Of a stretch of 64,000 nucleotides of DNA, positions 9,081-16,689 are shown one piece after another (positions within the stretch are counted from its first letter, which is position 1; every line of letters starts with the position of its first letter). The stretch is from positions 4,712,001 through 4,776,000 of the forward strand of contig NZ_CP029194.1 in the NCBI RefSeq assembly GCF_008642375.1, given 5' to 3'. Both the position numbers and the translations under genes were made by a program. This stretch comes from Streptomyces venezuelae. Lineage in GTDB: Bacteria; Actinomycetota; Actinomycetes; Streptomycetales; Streptomycetaceae. Below the pieces are notes generated by a model. The model ran no database searches, had not been told where the DNA came from, and saw nothing but the letters and a program-made list of their open reading frames with translations.

Positions 9081-10264
9081 GGAAGCTCCACTTCGATCAC
9101 GGTCGGGCCCCCCGGGGGGCTGGTCAGTCGTACGGTGCCGTCGAGCGCGGCGACCCGGCGGCGCATGCCCGTCAGGCCGGAGCCGCCGCGCTCGCCGGCC
9201 TCGGCCCCGCCGCGGCCCGCGTCCTCGACGAGGACGCGCAGGCCGGCGGCCTCGCGGGTGAGGGCGACGGAGGCGCGGGCGGCGCCGCTGTGCTTGGCGG
9301 CGTTGGTGAGGGCCTCGGCGACGACGAAGTAGGCGGCGGCCTCCACGGCGGCGGGGGCGCGGGCTCCGCGGCCGTCCTCGCTCCCGTCACGGTCGTCGAG
9401 GCCGGTCACGGACACCTCCACCTCCAGGCCGCTGCTCGCGGCGAGGGCCCGCACGGCCCCGGTCAGGCCGCGGTCGGTGAGGATCGGCGGGTGGATGCCG
9501 CGGACGACGTGGCGCAGCTCGGCGAGCGCCTCCTCCGCCTGGTCCTGGGCGTCGTCGAGGAGTTTCCGCGCGGTCGCGGGGTCGGAGTCGTACGCCCGTC
9601 TGGCCAGGCCGATCCGCATGGAGAGCGCGACCAGCCGGGCCTGTGCGCCGTCGTGCAGGTCGCGCTCGATCCGGCGCAGCTCGGCGCCGTGCGCGGCGAC
9701 CGCGCCCGCCCGGGTGGCGGTCAGCTGCTCGACGCGGGCGGCGAGCGCCGCGTCCCGGGCGGCGGACGGGGCCGGGGTGAGGAGCGCGCGCGCCCAGTCG
9801 GTCTCCAGGCCGGCGAGCCGGCCGATCAGCGGCAGCACCAGCGGGCGGCGCCCCGCGAGCCCGGTCCACACGCCGTCGACCGCCAGCGCGCACACCCACA
9901 CCACGAGCGAGACGCACCACAGCGCCATGCCGTAGACGGCGTGCGCCGCGGCCCAGACCAGGTCCCGGTGCGTGCCGGGGTCGGTGACGGCGGTCCGCAC
10001 GCGCGCGGGGAGGGGGCCTTCGAGCGGAAGGTACGCCTCCGGGACGGGCGTCCCGGTTCTGGCGGCGGTACGGCTCCGCTCCCGGCCGGCCAGCAGGCGC
10101 AGCAGCAGGACGCTCTCGGGGAGGACCCCTGCGCCGATCACGGTGAGGGTGAGGAAGGCGGTGAAGAGGGCGACGGCGGCCATCAGCAGACAGAGGACGG
10201 CGAGAGCGGCCCCGGTCGCCAGGTGCCACCAGGCCCGGGCCGCTTCCTTGATCGCCTCGCGCAT
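9068..10264 (-). CDS. sensor histidine kinase (HisKA_3 type)
   Basis: Membrane sensor of 398 residues. Hydrophobic segments lie at about residues 12-58 and 100-130, and the dimerisation/phosphoacceptor box is RRIERDLHDGAQ with H204. An HATPase domain follows, with the N-box containing ALTNAAKHS, then VEDAGRGG and SGLTGMRRRV. It should phosphorylate D52 of the overlapping response regulator. The small membrane-embedded sensor with no large external domain resembles intramembrane-sensing kinases paired with antimicrobial-peptide exporters. Confidence 0.94.
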   Translation of the reverse strand: MREAIKEAARAWWHLATGAALAVLCLLMAAVALFTAFLTLTVIGAGVLPESVLLLRLLAGRERSRTAARTGTPVPEAYLPLEGPLPARVRTAVTDPGTHRDLVWAAAHAVYGMALWCVSLVVWVCALAVDGVWTGLAGRRPLVLPLIGRLAGLETDWARALLTPAPSAARDAALAARVEQLTATRAGAVAAHGAELRRIERDLHDGAQARLVALSMRIGLARRAYDSDPATARKLLDDAQDQAEEALAELRHVVRGIHPPILTDRGLTGAVRALAASSGLEVEVSVTGLDDRDGSEDGRGARAPAAVEAAAYFVVAEALTNAAKHSGAARASVALTREAAGLRVLVEDAGRGGAEAGERGGSGLTGMRRRVAALDGTVRLTSPPGGPTVIEVELPCVW

Positions 10265-10298
10265 CCCGCCAGGTTAGGCGGCGAACCCGAGGAGCGCG

Positions 10299-10325
10299 GT
10301 GGTGCCTGCTCCACCATCGGTCCGG
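10299..10325. promoter_or_regulatory. dyad related to the exporter operator, upstream of the kinase gene
   Basis: GTGGTG-N7-CACCAT followed by CGGTCCGG lies 35 bp upstream of the kinase start. It shares CCACCATCG and a nearby ACCGCTGTG (10334-10342) with the exporter operator at 5139-5184. The spacer between half-sites differs (7 against 10 bases), so the match is partial. Autoregulation of the two-component operon is inferred. Confidence 0.4.
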
Positions 10326-10376
10326 GGGCGGGCACCGCTGTGCGGGGACGTATCCGCGACGAAGATCGCATCAGTA

Positions 10377-10425
10377 CCCCTCACGACATGCACCCCCCGA
10401 ACCCCTCACGACATGCACCCCCCGA
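10377..10425 (+). repeat. two 24-bp direct repeats, 25-bp period
   Basis: The segment at 10377-10400 is repeated exactly at 10402-10425; each copy contains CACGACATGCACCCCCC. The repeats lie between the kinase promoter region and the small membrane protein gene. Function unknown; this may be a recent slippage duplication or paired regulator sites. Confidence 0.7.
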
Positions 10426-10442
10426 CTTCTCTGGAGATCACC

Positions 10443-10634
10443 ATGCGGTTCCTGCTCTGGCTGCTGTTCACGGCCGGCGTCCTCGTCAACGCCTTCATCA
10501 ACACGCTCGCGGGCTTGACCGGCGCCGCGCACGTCGCGGCGAGCGTCGTCTCGGGCGTGCTCGTGCTCGGCTCCGCGGTCGGCCTGTGGCTGACGCGCGG
10601 CCAGGACGGCGACCGGGCCCGCGGCGCGGTCTGA
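10443..10634 (+). CDS. small two-helix membrane protein, function unknown
   Basis: Protein of 63 residues consisting almost wholly of two hydrophobic helices (about residues 3-22 and 30-52) and a short charged tail, RGQDGDRARG. The ATG at 10443 follows CTGGAGATCACC, a plausible ribosome site. The frame is open further upstream, but only this start gives a compact membrane protein. Similar small membrane proteins are common in streptomycetes without known function. It stands alone, 67 bp before holB. Confidence 0.75.
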   Translation: MRFLLWLLFTAGVLVNAFINTLAGLTGAAHVAASVVSGVLVLGSAVGLWLTRGQDGDRARGAV

Positions 10635-10701
10635 CGTCCGGTCGGCCCGGGTTGTCGGACCGCTGCCCCACAATGGAGGGCGTACCTGAGGAGGGGCAGA
10701 C

Positions 10702-11904
10702 ATGGCCGTATGGGACGACCTGGTCGGACAGACGCGGGTCGAGGAGCAGCTCGCCGCCGCCGCGCGCGACGCCGACGTGTTCGTGACCGCCCATGCCGCC
10801 GGAGAGCCCGCCCCCGAGGCGTCGAAGATGACCCACGCCTGGCTGTTCACCGGCCCGCCGGGCTCCGGGCGGGCGACCGCGGCGCGGGCCTTCGCCGCCG
10901 CGCTGCAGTGCGTGAGCCCCGACCGGGCGATGGGCGGGGTGCCGGGCTGCGGATTCTGCGACGGCTGCCACACGACCCTCGTCGGCACCCACGCGGACGT
11001 GGAGATCGTCCGTACGGACCTGCTGTCCATCGGTGTGAAGGAGACGCGCGACCTCGTCCGGCGCGCCCAGCTCTCGCCCGCGGGCGGCCGGTGGCAGGTG
11101 ATCGTCCTGGAGGACGCCGACCGGCTCACCGAAGGCGCGGGGAACGTCCTGCTGAAGGCCATCGAGGAGCCCGCGCCGCGCACGGTCTGGCTGCTCTGCG
11201 CGCCCTCCATCGAGGACGTGCTGCCGACGATCCGGTCCCGCTGCCGGCACCTGACGCTGCGGACGCCTCCGGTGGAGGCCGTGGCCGACGTGCTCATCCG
11301 GCGCGACGGCATCGAGCCGGAGGCGGCGCAGGCGGCGGCCCGTGCGACCCAGGGGCACATCGATCGGGCCCGGCGGCTCGCCACCGACGAGCGGGCCCGC
11401 GCGCGCAGGGCCGTCGTCCTCAAGCTGCCGCTGCGGGTCGGGGACATCGGCGGCTGCCTCAAGGCCGCGCAGGAGCTGGTCGACGCGGCGGCCGAGGACG
11501 CGAAGCAGGTCGCGGAGGAGGTCGACGTCAAGGAGACCGAGGACATGAAGGCGGCGCTCGGCGCCGCGCAGGGCGGGCGGATGCCCCGCGGCACGGCCGG
11601 TGTGATGAAGGATCTGGAGGACCGGCAGAAGCGGCGCAGGACGCGTACCCAGCGCGACAGCCTGGACCTCGCGCTCACCGACCTGACCGGCTTCTACCGC
11701 GACGTGCTCGCGCTCCAGCTCCGCTCGCGCTCGCCCATCGCCAACACGGACGTGCGGGACGCGCTGGAGCGGATCGCCCGGGACAGCGCGCCGGAGCGGA
11801 CCCTGCGCCGCATCGAGGCGATCCTGGCCTGCCGGGACGCCCTCGACCGGAACGTGGCACCGCTGCTCGCGGTGGAGGCGATGACGATGGCGCTCCGCGA
11901 CTGA
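10702..11904 (+). CDS. holB: DNA polymerase III subunit delta'
   Basis: Clamp-loader subunit of 400 residues. The N-terminus MAVWDDLVGQ is typical of actinobacterial delta'. The P-loop region reads GPPGSGRAT, a modified Walker A as expected for an ATPase-inactive delta'. Zinc-binding cysteines are in CGFCDGC, Walker B-like VLEDADRL follows, and the sensor motif is TIRSRCRHL. AGGAGGGGC precedes the ATG. In other actinobacteria holB lies close to tmk; here about 5.6 kb with the exporter/two-component genes lies between them. Confidence 0.95.
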   Translation: MAVWDDLVGQTRVEEQLAAAARDADVFVTAHAAGEPAPEASKMTHAWLFTGPPGSGRATAARAFAAALQCVSPDRAMGGVPGCGFCDGCHTTLVGTHADVEIVRTDLLSIGVKETRDLVRRAQLSPAGGRWQVIVLEDADRLTEGAGNVLLKAIEEPAPRTVWLLCAPSIEDVLPTIRSRCRHLTLRTPPVEAVADVLIRRDGIEPEAAQAAARATQGHIDRARRLATDERARARRAVVLKLPLRVGDIGGCLKAAQELVDAAAEDAKQVAEEVDVKETEDMKAALGAAQGGRMPRGTAGVMKDLEDRQKRRRTRTQRDSLDLALTDLTGFYRDVLALQLRSRSPIANTDVRDALERIARDSAPERTLRRIEAILACRDALDRNVAPLLAVEAMTMALRD

Positions 11905-11941
11905 CGCCGTTCGACGGCGGTCGACGCCGGTCGACGGCGTC
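11903..11941 (+). terminator. possible hairpin terminator of holB
   Basis: GACGCCGTTCGAC at the stop codon pairs with GTCGACGGCGTC ending at 11941, with one bulged base. There is no T-run, which is usual in this GC range. The stem overlaps the last two bases of the holB stop codon. Confidence 0.4.
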
Positions 11942-11987
11942 CGGCGCGATTGGACACGGTCCGTACCCGTACGGATACGCTCCGGGA

Positions 11988-13547
11988 ATGGACTCCAGGC
12001 GTTTGCTCCGTACGTCCGCCACGGCCCTCGCGGCCGCCGGACTGATCCTCTCCGGCTGCACGGGCGGAAGCGACGCCGCCGTGTCCCGGACGACGACGGA
12101 GGCCGCCGCCCGCGCGTCCGCGTCCGCCGCGCCCGACGGCGAGGCGCTGAAGAAGTACTACGGGCAGAAGCCGAAGTGGCGGGACTGCGGTGTGGCGGGC
12201 TTCCAGTGCGCGACGCTGCTGGCCCCGCTCGACTACGCGAAGCCGGACGGCGGTGACGTCGAGCTGGCGGTCTCGCGGATCAGGGCCACCGGCCCGGGGA
12301 AGCGGCTCGGCTCGCTCCTGGTCAATCCGGGCGGCCCCGGCGGGTCGGCCGTCGGCTACCTCCAGGGGTACGCGGGCATCGGCTATCCCGCCCCCGTCCG
12401 CGCCCGCTACGACATGGTGGCCGTCGACCCGCGCGGGGTCGCCCGCAGCGAGCCGGTCGAGTGCCTGACGGGCCCGCGGATGGACGCGTACACGCAGGTG
12501 GACCAGACCCCCGACACGGCGGCGGAGACCAACGCGCTGAGCGCGGCCTTCAAGGAGTTCGCGGCGGGGTGCCGGAAGCGCTCGGGGAAGGTCCTGCCGC
12601 ACGTCTCCACCGTCGAGACGGCCCGGGACATGGACATCCTGCGGGCGGTCCTCGGCGACGAGAAGCTCACGTACGTGGGGGCCTCGTACGGCACGTTCCT
12701 GGGCGCCACGTACGCCGAGCTGTTCCCCGCCAGGGTGGGCCGGCTGGTCCTCGACGGGGCGATGGACCCGTCCCTGTCCGCGCTCGACCTCAACCGCGAC
12801 CAGACCGCCGGCTTCGAGACCGCCTTCCGGGCCTTCGCCGCCGACTGCGTCCGCAGGCAGGACTGCCCGCTGGGTACGGAGTCGGTCGCGGCGGCCGGGG
12901 AGGCGCTGCGGGCGTTCTTCCGCGACGTGGACGCGAAGCCGGTGCCGACGGGGGAGAGCCGCGAGCTCGGCGAGTCGCTCGCGACGACGGGCGTGATCGC
13001 GGCGATGTACGACGAGGGTGCCTGGCCCCAGCTGCGGGAGGCCCTCACCCGGGCGATCGGCGGCGAGGGCTCGGGGCTGCTGGCCCTGGCCGACAGCTAC
13101 TACGAGCGGGAGGCGGACGGCACGTACGCCAACCTGATGGCCGCCAACGCCGCCGTGAACTGCCTCGACCTGCCGGCGGCCTACGCGGGCCCCGCCGACG
13201 CCGAGAAGGCCGTGCCGTCCTTCGAGAAGGCCTCCCCGGTCTTCGGTGAGGGCCTCGCCTGGGCGGCCCTCAACTGCACCTACTGGCCCATGCGGCCCAC
13301 GGGCAGCCCCCACCGCATCACCGCCGACGGCGCCGCCCCGATCCTCGTCGTCGGCACCACCCGCGACCCGGCCACCCCGTACAAGTGGGCCAGGTCCCTG
13401 GCCGCCCAGCTCTCCTCGGGCACCCTGCTGACCTACGAGGGCGACGGCCACACCGCCTACGGCCGGGGCAGCGACTGCATCGACACGGCCATCAACGCCT
13501 ACCTCCTGGAGGGCACTCCTCCGCAGGACGGAAAGCGCTGCTCATAG
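11988..13547 (+). CDS. secreted alpha/beta-hydrolase, tripeptidyl aminopeptidase (Tap) family lipoprotein
   Basis: Exported serine peptidase of 519 residues. The N-terminus MDSRRLLRT, a hydrophobic stretch and the lipobox LSGC indicate a lipoprotein signal peptide. The oxyanion region is NPGGPGGS, and the nucleophile elbow GASYGT carries Ser233. The C-terminal TAP-like domain contains VVGTTRDPATP (Asp) and EGDGHTAYGRGSDC (His), completing the triad. It likely trims peptides from the N-terminus outside the cell. The start at 11988 is chosen because it alone gives the signal peptide. Confidence 0.92.
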   Translation: MDSRRLLRTSATALAAAGLILSGCTGGSDAAVSRTTTEAAARASASAAPDGEALKKYYGQKPKWRDCGVAGFQCATLLAPLDYAKPDGGDVELAVSRIRATGPGKRLGSLLVNPGGPGGSAVGYLQGYAGIGYPAPVRARYDMVAVDPRGVARSEPVECLTGPRMDAYTQVDQTPDTAAETNALSAAFKEFAAGCRKRSGKVLPHVSTVETARDMDILRAVLGDEKLTYVGASYGTFLGATYAELFPARVGRLVLDGAMDPSLSALDLNRDQTAGFETAFRAFAADCVRRQDCPLGTESVAAAGEALRAFFRDVDAKPVPTGESRELGESLATTGVIAAMYDEGAWPQLREALTRAIGGEGSGLLALADSYYEREADGTYANLMAANAAVNCLDLPAAYAGPADAEKAVPSFEKASPVFGEGLAWAALNCTYWPMRPTGSPHRITADGAAPILVVGTTRDPATPYKWARSLAAQLSSGTLLTYEGDGHTAYGRGSDCIDTAINAYLLEGTPPQDGKRCS

Positions 13548-13654
13548 CCGTGATCCGGGTCCGATCCGGGCGGGATCCGGGGGTGGTCGGAGCACCCCCG
13601 GAAACTGTGTAGACTTGGCCGCGCTGCTGCACCCACGATGGGTCTGCACGGCAA

Positions 13655-13728
13655 GCCGCCTTAGCTCAGCTGGCCAGAGCAACGCACTCGTAATGCGTAG
13701 GTCTCGGGTTCGAATCCCGAAGGCGGCT
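13655..13728 (+). tRNA. tRNA-Thr (anticodon CGT)
   Basis: Acceptor stem GCCGCCT/AGGCGGC, D-arm TAGCTCAGCTGGCCAGAGCA, anticodon stem ACGCA/TGCGT with loop CTCGTAA (CGT at 13689-13691), and T-arm CGGGTTCGAATCCCG are all intact. A TAGACT box at 13610-13615 fits a -10 element. From base 13687 onward the gene lies inside the left attachment repeat, so its 3' half was supplied by the integrated element. CCA is not encoded. Confidence 0.97.
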
Positions 13729-13778
13729 CGGAATTACCCCAGGACTCACTCGCCGTGACCTGGGGTTTTTTCATGCCC
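13687..13778 (+). repeat. attL: 92-bp direct repeat covering the tRNA-Thr 3' half
   Basis: Identical to 39943-40034 over all 92 bases; flanking bases differ at both ends. It spans the anticodon loop, variable region, T-arm and acceptor 3' strand of the tRNA, then the downstream terminator. Tyrosine integrases usually recombine within such tRNA-derived identity blocks; the crossover is probably in the anticodon or T-loop part. Confidence 0.96.
13737..13771 (+). terminator. rho-independent terminator of tRNA-Thr (inside attL)
   Basis: Stem CCCCAGG (13737-13743) pairs with CCTGGGG (13759-13765), followed by six T residues. An identical copy at 39993-40027 lies in attR, so transcription is terminated at both element ends. 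Confidence 0.85.
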
Positions 13779-13821
13779 TTTACCTGAGTGGGCATGCGTC
13801 GGCTGAGGCTCGGAATCCCGT

Positions 13822-13843
13822 GCGTGAGCGATGCGTGAGCGGA
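13822..13843 (+). repeat. candidate left integrase arm-binding site
   Basis: Tandem GCGTGAGCG units (GCGTGAGCGAT then GCGTGAGCGGA) lie 44 bp inside attL. The same 22-bp block with one mismatch occurs at 39806-39827 near the right end. Paired short direct repeats at both ends are typical arm-type sites for tyrosine integrases. Confidence 0.5.
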
Positions 13844-13850
13844 GGGGCCG

Positions 13851-15461
13851 TCAGCCCTTCTTCGCGCCCTTCTTGGCCTTGGCCTTCTTCTTCCGCTTGG
13901 CCTTCGCCTTCTGGGCCTTCTTCGCCTCCTTGGCAGCCTGGTGGACCTGCGCTTCTTGCTCGGCCTTGCGCTGCAGCGGGACGAGCTTCGCGGTGGCCTC
14001 GGCGGCGCTCTTGCCGACGTGGGGGAGCACGCTCTGGTAGATGTCACGCGTGATCCGGGTGTCGCTGTGCCCGAGCGTGTCAGACACGATCTTGATGTCG
14101 ATGTCGGCGGCCAGCATGAGCGTGGCCGCGCCGTGCCGGAGATCGTGCAGCCGGATCGGCGGGAGGCCAGAGGCGGCGACGAGGCGCTCGAAGAGGTCGG
14201 TGACCTTGCCCGGGTGGAGCCAGGAGCCGTCCTCCTGGGTGAAGACGAGTCCGGTGTTCACCCAGGCCGGCCCCCACTCCGCGCGGTCGGCTGCCTGCTG
14301 CTTGCGGTGCCGCTCCAGGACGTCGACGGTGTCGTCATCGAGCGCGACCACCCGGAAGCCGCTGTCGGTTTTCGGCTCCGATGCTTCGACCTCCCAGCCG
14401 TCCTGGACGAGCTGGCCGGTAACGGTGAGGGAATGCCGGTCGAGGTTGGTCTCCGACCAGGGCTGCCCGCACGCCTCCCCGCGCCGCAGGCCGCGGAAGG
14501 CGATCAGGTGCCACATCGCGTACAGCCGGTCATCGGTGACGAAGTCGAGGAAGGCGCCCGTGTGTTCCGGCGTCCAGACCATCACGGGGGACGGCTTCTC
14601 GCCGGTCTGTTCCCACTTGGCGACCCGCTCGTCTGTCCATACGAGCGCCTTCGGCTTACGCACCGGATCGATCTCGACATGGGCCGCCGGGTTGAACGTG
14701 ATGATCTGCTGCCCGATCGCGTCGTTCAAGGCCGCGCGGAGCGTGGCCTTGATGTGCTGACGCGTGGCGGGACCGGTGACGCGGCGGAAGGGCGGCATCG
14801 CGTCGATCGCGGCCTTCATCGCCTTGCGGCGGGCGCGGTTCGCCACGCCCTTCCACGGGACGGTCGCCAACTCATCGACCGCCGCTCGCCGCTGGGCGTT
14901 CTGCTCGAGGATCTCGGCGTTGGCGTCGGTGATGGCGGTGAACATGTCGCTGAGGTGGCTGACGCGCAGCCGGTCGAGACGCCGGTGGCCGATGTGCGGC
15001 TTCAGGTGCACCCGGACGTCGGTCTCGTACCGGCTGATGCCCGACTTTCGGATGCGCTTGCCGGCGAGCCACCGGTCCAGCCACTCGGCCACGGTCAGAC
15101 TGCCGATGAGATCCTGGCCGGCCCTGAGCCGGCGCCGGGTCTCCTCCACGTCCGGCAGGGGCAGCTTCTCGCCGCTGACCTCCGCGAGCATCTCCGCGAC
15201 CAGCTGGATGCCCTCAGGGTCGTCAGCCTCGACGAGCCCCAGGAGAGCACGTACGTGGTCGAGGTCGGCCTGGGCGGCCTTCAGGCTGCTGTACCCACCA
15301 CGGGCGAAGGATCGTCGGCTGCCGTCCTCGCGGGGAGGCAGCTCCTGGCGTATGGAGTAGGTGCAGTGGTTCCTGCTGTTGCGCTTCGGGCAGGCGGAGC
15401 CGAGCTCCTTGCCGGACTTCGGGTCACGGCAGGAGCAGCGGCGGTAGGTGGAGCCCTTCAA
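13851..15461 (-). CDS. int: tyrosine site-specific integrase
   Basis: Catalyses integration and excision at tRNA-Thr; 536 residues. The N-terminus has a Cys-containing arm-binding region (YRRCSCRDP), then an SAM-like core-binding domain. The catalytic domain has the first Arg in FRGLRRGEACG (near residue 325), HDLRHG (near 438) and the Tyr nucleophile in DIYQS (near 473). A Lys/Ala-rich basic tail ends the protein. The TTG start at 15461 is chosen because GGAGGAAAG lies just upstream and the TTGA overlap couples it to the XRE gene. The 3' end faces attL, 72 bp away. Confidence 0.93.
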   Translation of the reverse strand: MKGSTYRRCSCRDPKSGKELGSACPKRNSRNHCTYSIRQELPPREDGSRRSFARGGYSSLKAAQADLDHVRALLGLVEADDPEGIQLVAEMLAEVSGEKLPLPDVEETRRRLRAGQDLIGSLTVAEWLDRWLAGKRIRKSGISRYETDVRVHLKPHIGHRRLDRLRVSHLSDMFTAITDANAEILEQNAQRRAAVDELATVPWKGVANRARRKAMKAAIDAMPPFRRVTGPATRQHIKATLRAALNDAIGQQIITFNPAAHVEIDPVRKPKALVWTDERVAKWEQTGEKPSPVMVWTPEHTGAFLDFVTDDRLYAMWHLIAFRGLRRGEACGQPWSETNLDRHSLTVTGQLVQDGWEVEASEPKTDSGFRVVALDDDTVDVLERHRKQQAADRAEWGPAWVNTGLVFTQEDGSWLHPGKVTDLFERLVAASGLPPIRLHDLRHGAATLMLAADIDIKIVSDTLGHSDTRITRDIYQSVLPHVGKSAAEATAKLVPLQRKAEQEAQVHQAAKEAKKAQKAKAKRKKKAKAKKGAKKG

Positions 15462-16141
15462 AGGCTTTCCTCCGGTGTGGTGTTGGGGTCGGTTTCGGGC
15501 GGGTCGACATCGCCCAGTGCGGATGGCAGGTCGGGTGGGGTGGCTCCCTCGTCGCGGATGTCCCGGCGGAGGTGGCGGAGGTTGTACTTGGCGGAGATGG
15601 CCTGGTCGGCGTATTCGGTCCGCCTGCGTTCGGCTTCTTCCTGCTGGGCGCGGCTGGTGGCCGTTTTGGCGGCGAACCGTGCCCGTTCTTCCTCTTCGAG
15701 CGCGGCGAGCGCGGTGCGCGTGAGTCTGGCGTGAAGCTCGAAGTCGGGGACCATGCCAGCGTGGCGTTCGGGCACTTCCTGTTCGCCAGTGAAGCGCCGT
15801 AGTGCGTCCCAGGTGGGGACGAGCCTCTGGAACGGGAGTTCCTGGGTCTGATCGACGTACCCGACCGGGAAGATCAGGCAGACCGGGTACGTCTCCAGGG
15901 CGGCGGCCAGGACGATGACGTCCACCAGCGGAAGGTTGGCCCGGCGTCCGGACTCCATGTTGGCGATCACGTTGCGCGGGATCGGGTGCCCGAGCCTCTC
16001 GCACTGGTCGGCCAGGTCCTGTGCGCTCCATCCCATCTCCTTTCTCCGTCGCCGGACCTCGCCGGCCACGTTGGCCTTGATCCGGTCCACCCACTCCGGG
16101 AAGTCGTCGTCCTCTTCATCATCGAAACCGCGTTGTGTCAT
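15458..16141 (-). CDS. XRE-family transcriptional regulator
   Basis: DNA-binding protein of 227 residues. After an acidic N-terminus, a Cro/C1-type helix-turn-helix covers about residues 25-85 (for example WSAQDLADQCERLG and NVIANMESGRR). The remainder is helical and charged. It overlaps the integrase start by 4 bp and so probably controls its own operon with the integrase. A short palindrome at 16134-16150 overlaps its start codon and is a possible operator. It diverges from the excisionase-like gene, the usual layout of an element's integration switch. Confidence 0.88.
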   Translation of the reverse strand: MTQRGFDDEEDDDFPEWVDRIKANVAGEVRRRRKEMGWSAQDLADQCERLGHPIPRNVIANMESGRRANLPLVDVIVLAAALETYPVCLIFPVGYVDQTQELPFQRLVPTWDALRRFTGEQEVPERHAGMVPDFELHARLTRTALAALEEEERARFAAKTATSRAQQEEAERRRTEYADQAISAKYNLRHLRRDIRDEGATPPDLPSALGDVDPPETDPNTTPEESL

Positions 16142-16150
16142 GAAGACACA
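16134..16150. promoter_or_regulatory. palindrome TGTGTC-N5-GACACA at the XRE gene start
   Basis: A perfect 6-bp inverted repeat overlaps the ATG of the XRE gene in the 94-bp region shared with the divergent excisionase-like gene. Its position suits an autoregulatory operator; this is inferred. Confidence 0.4.
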
Positions 16151-16235
16151 GTAGCTCGCTCATGATGGTTCCTATCCGCCTGGAGCCGGACGTGTTGGGC
16201 ATGTTCGCCGAGGGCTGTGACGAGAGGAGCGCTGT

Positions 16236-16466
16236 GTGCGCGATGAGGCGATGGCCGAGCAGGCGAGGGGCATGACTCGCGAGGAACTGCTGGCCCTTCC
16301 AGTTGCCGTTGACCTGGACACGGGCAACCGCGCGCTGGGGCTCGGGCGGAGCAAGGGCTACGAGCTGGCCAAGCGAGGCGAGTACCCGTGCAAGGTCCTG
16401 CGCTTGGGCAAGGCGTACCGCGTAGTGACGGCGGACCTGCTCAGTCTGTTGGGGCTCGCCGCTTGA
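16236..16466 (+). CDS. xis: small helix-turn-helix protein, probable excisionase
   Basis: Protein of 76 residues with a MerR/excisionase-type fold: ALGLGRSKGYELAKRGEYP followed by CKVLRLGKAYRVV, the winged-helix pattern of Xis and BldC-like proteins. GTG at 16236 is preceded by GAGAGGAG at proper spacing; ATG at 16251 is an alternative. Its place opposite the XRE-integrase pair supports a role as recombination directionality factor, but a replication or transfer regulator is also possible. Confidence 0.75.
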   Translation: MRDEAMAEQARGMTREELLALPVAVDLDTGNRALGLGRSKGYELAKRGEYPCKVLRLGKAYRVVTADLLSLLGLAA

Positions 16467-16689
16467 GGGCGAAGGAAGGTAGCAGACGGTTCTGCGCTGA
16501 GCTGACACAGAATCGCTGGACTGTTGCCGGGCGTGGACGTACGGTCCGTGTTCCCTCGCCCCGCTCGGGAAGCGAGAGAGCCTCCGGCGAGGCAACGCCG
16601 GAGGCTCATCGACCCCCCGCCCGTAATCCCACGAACGACCCCGCGCGCCGGGCCAGCATGCCTGGCGACGCGAGAAGAGGAGCTGCCCA

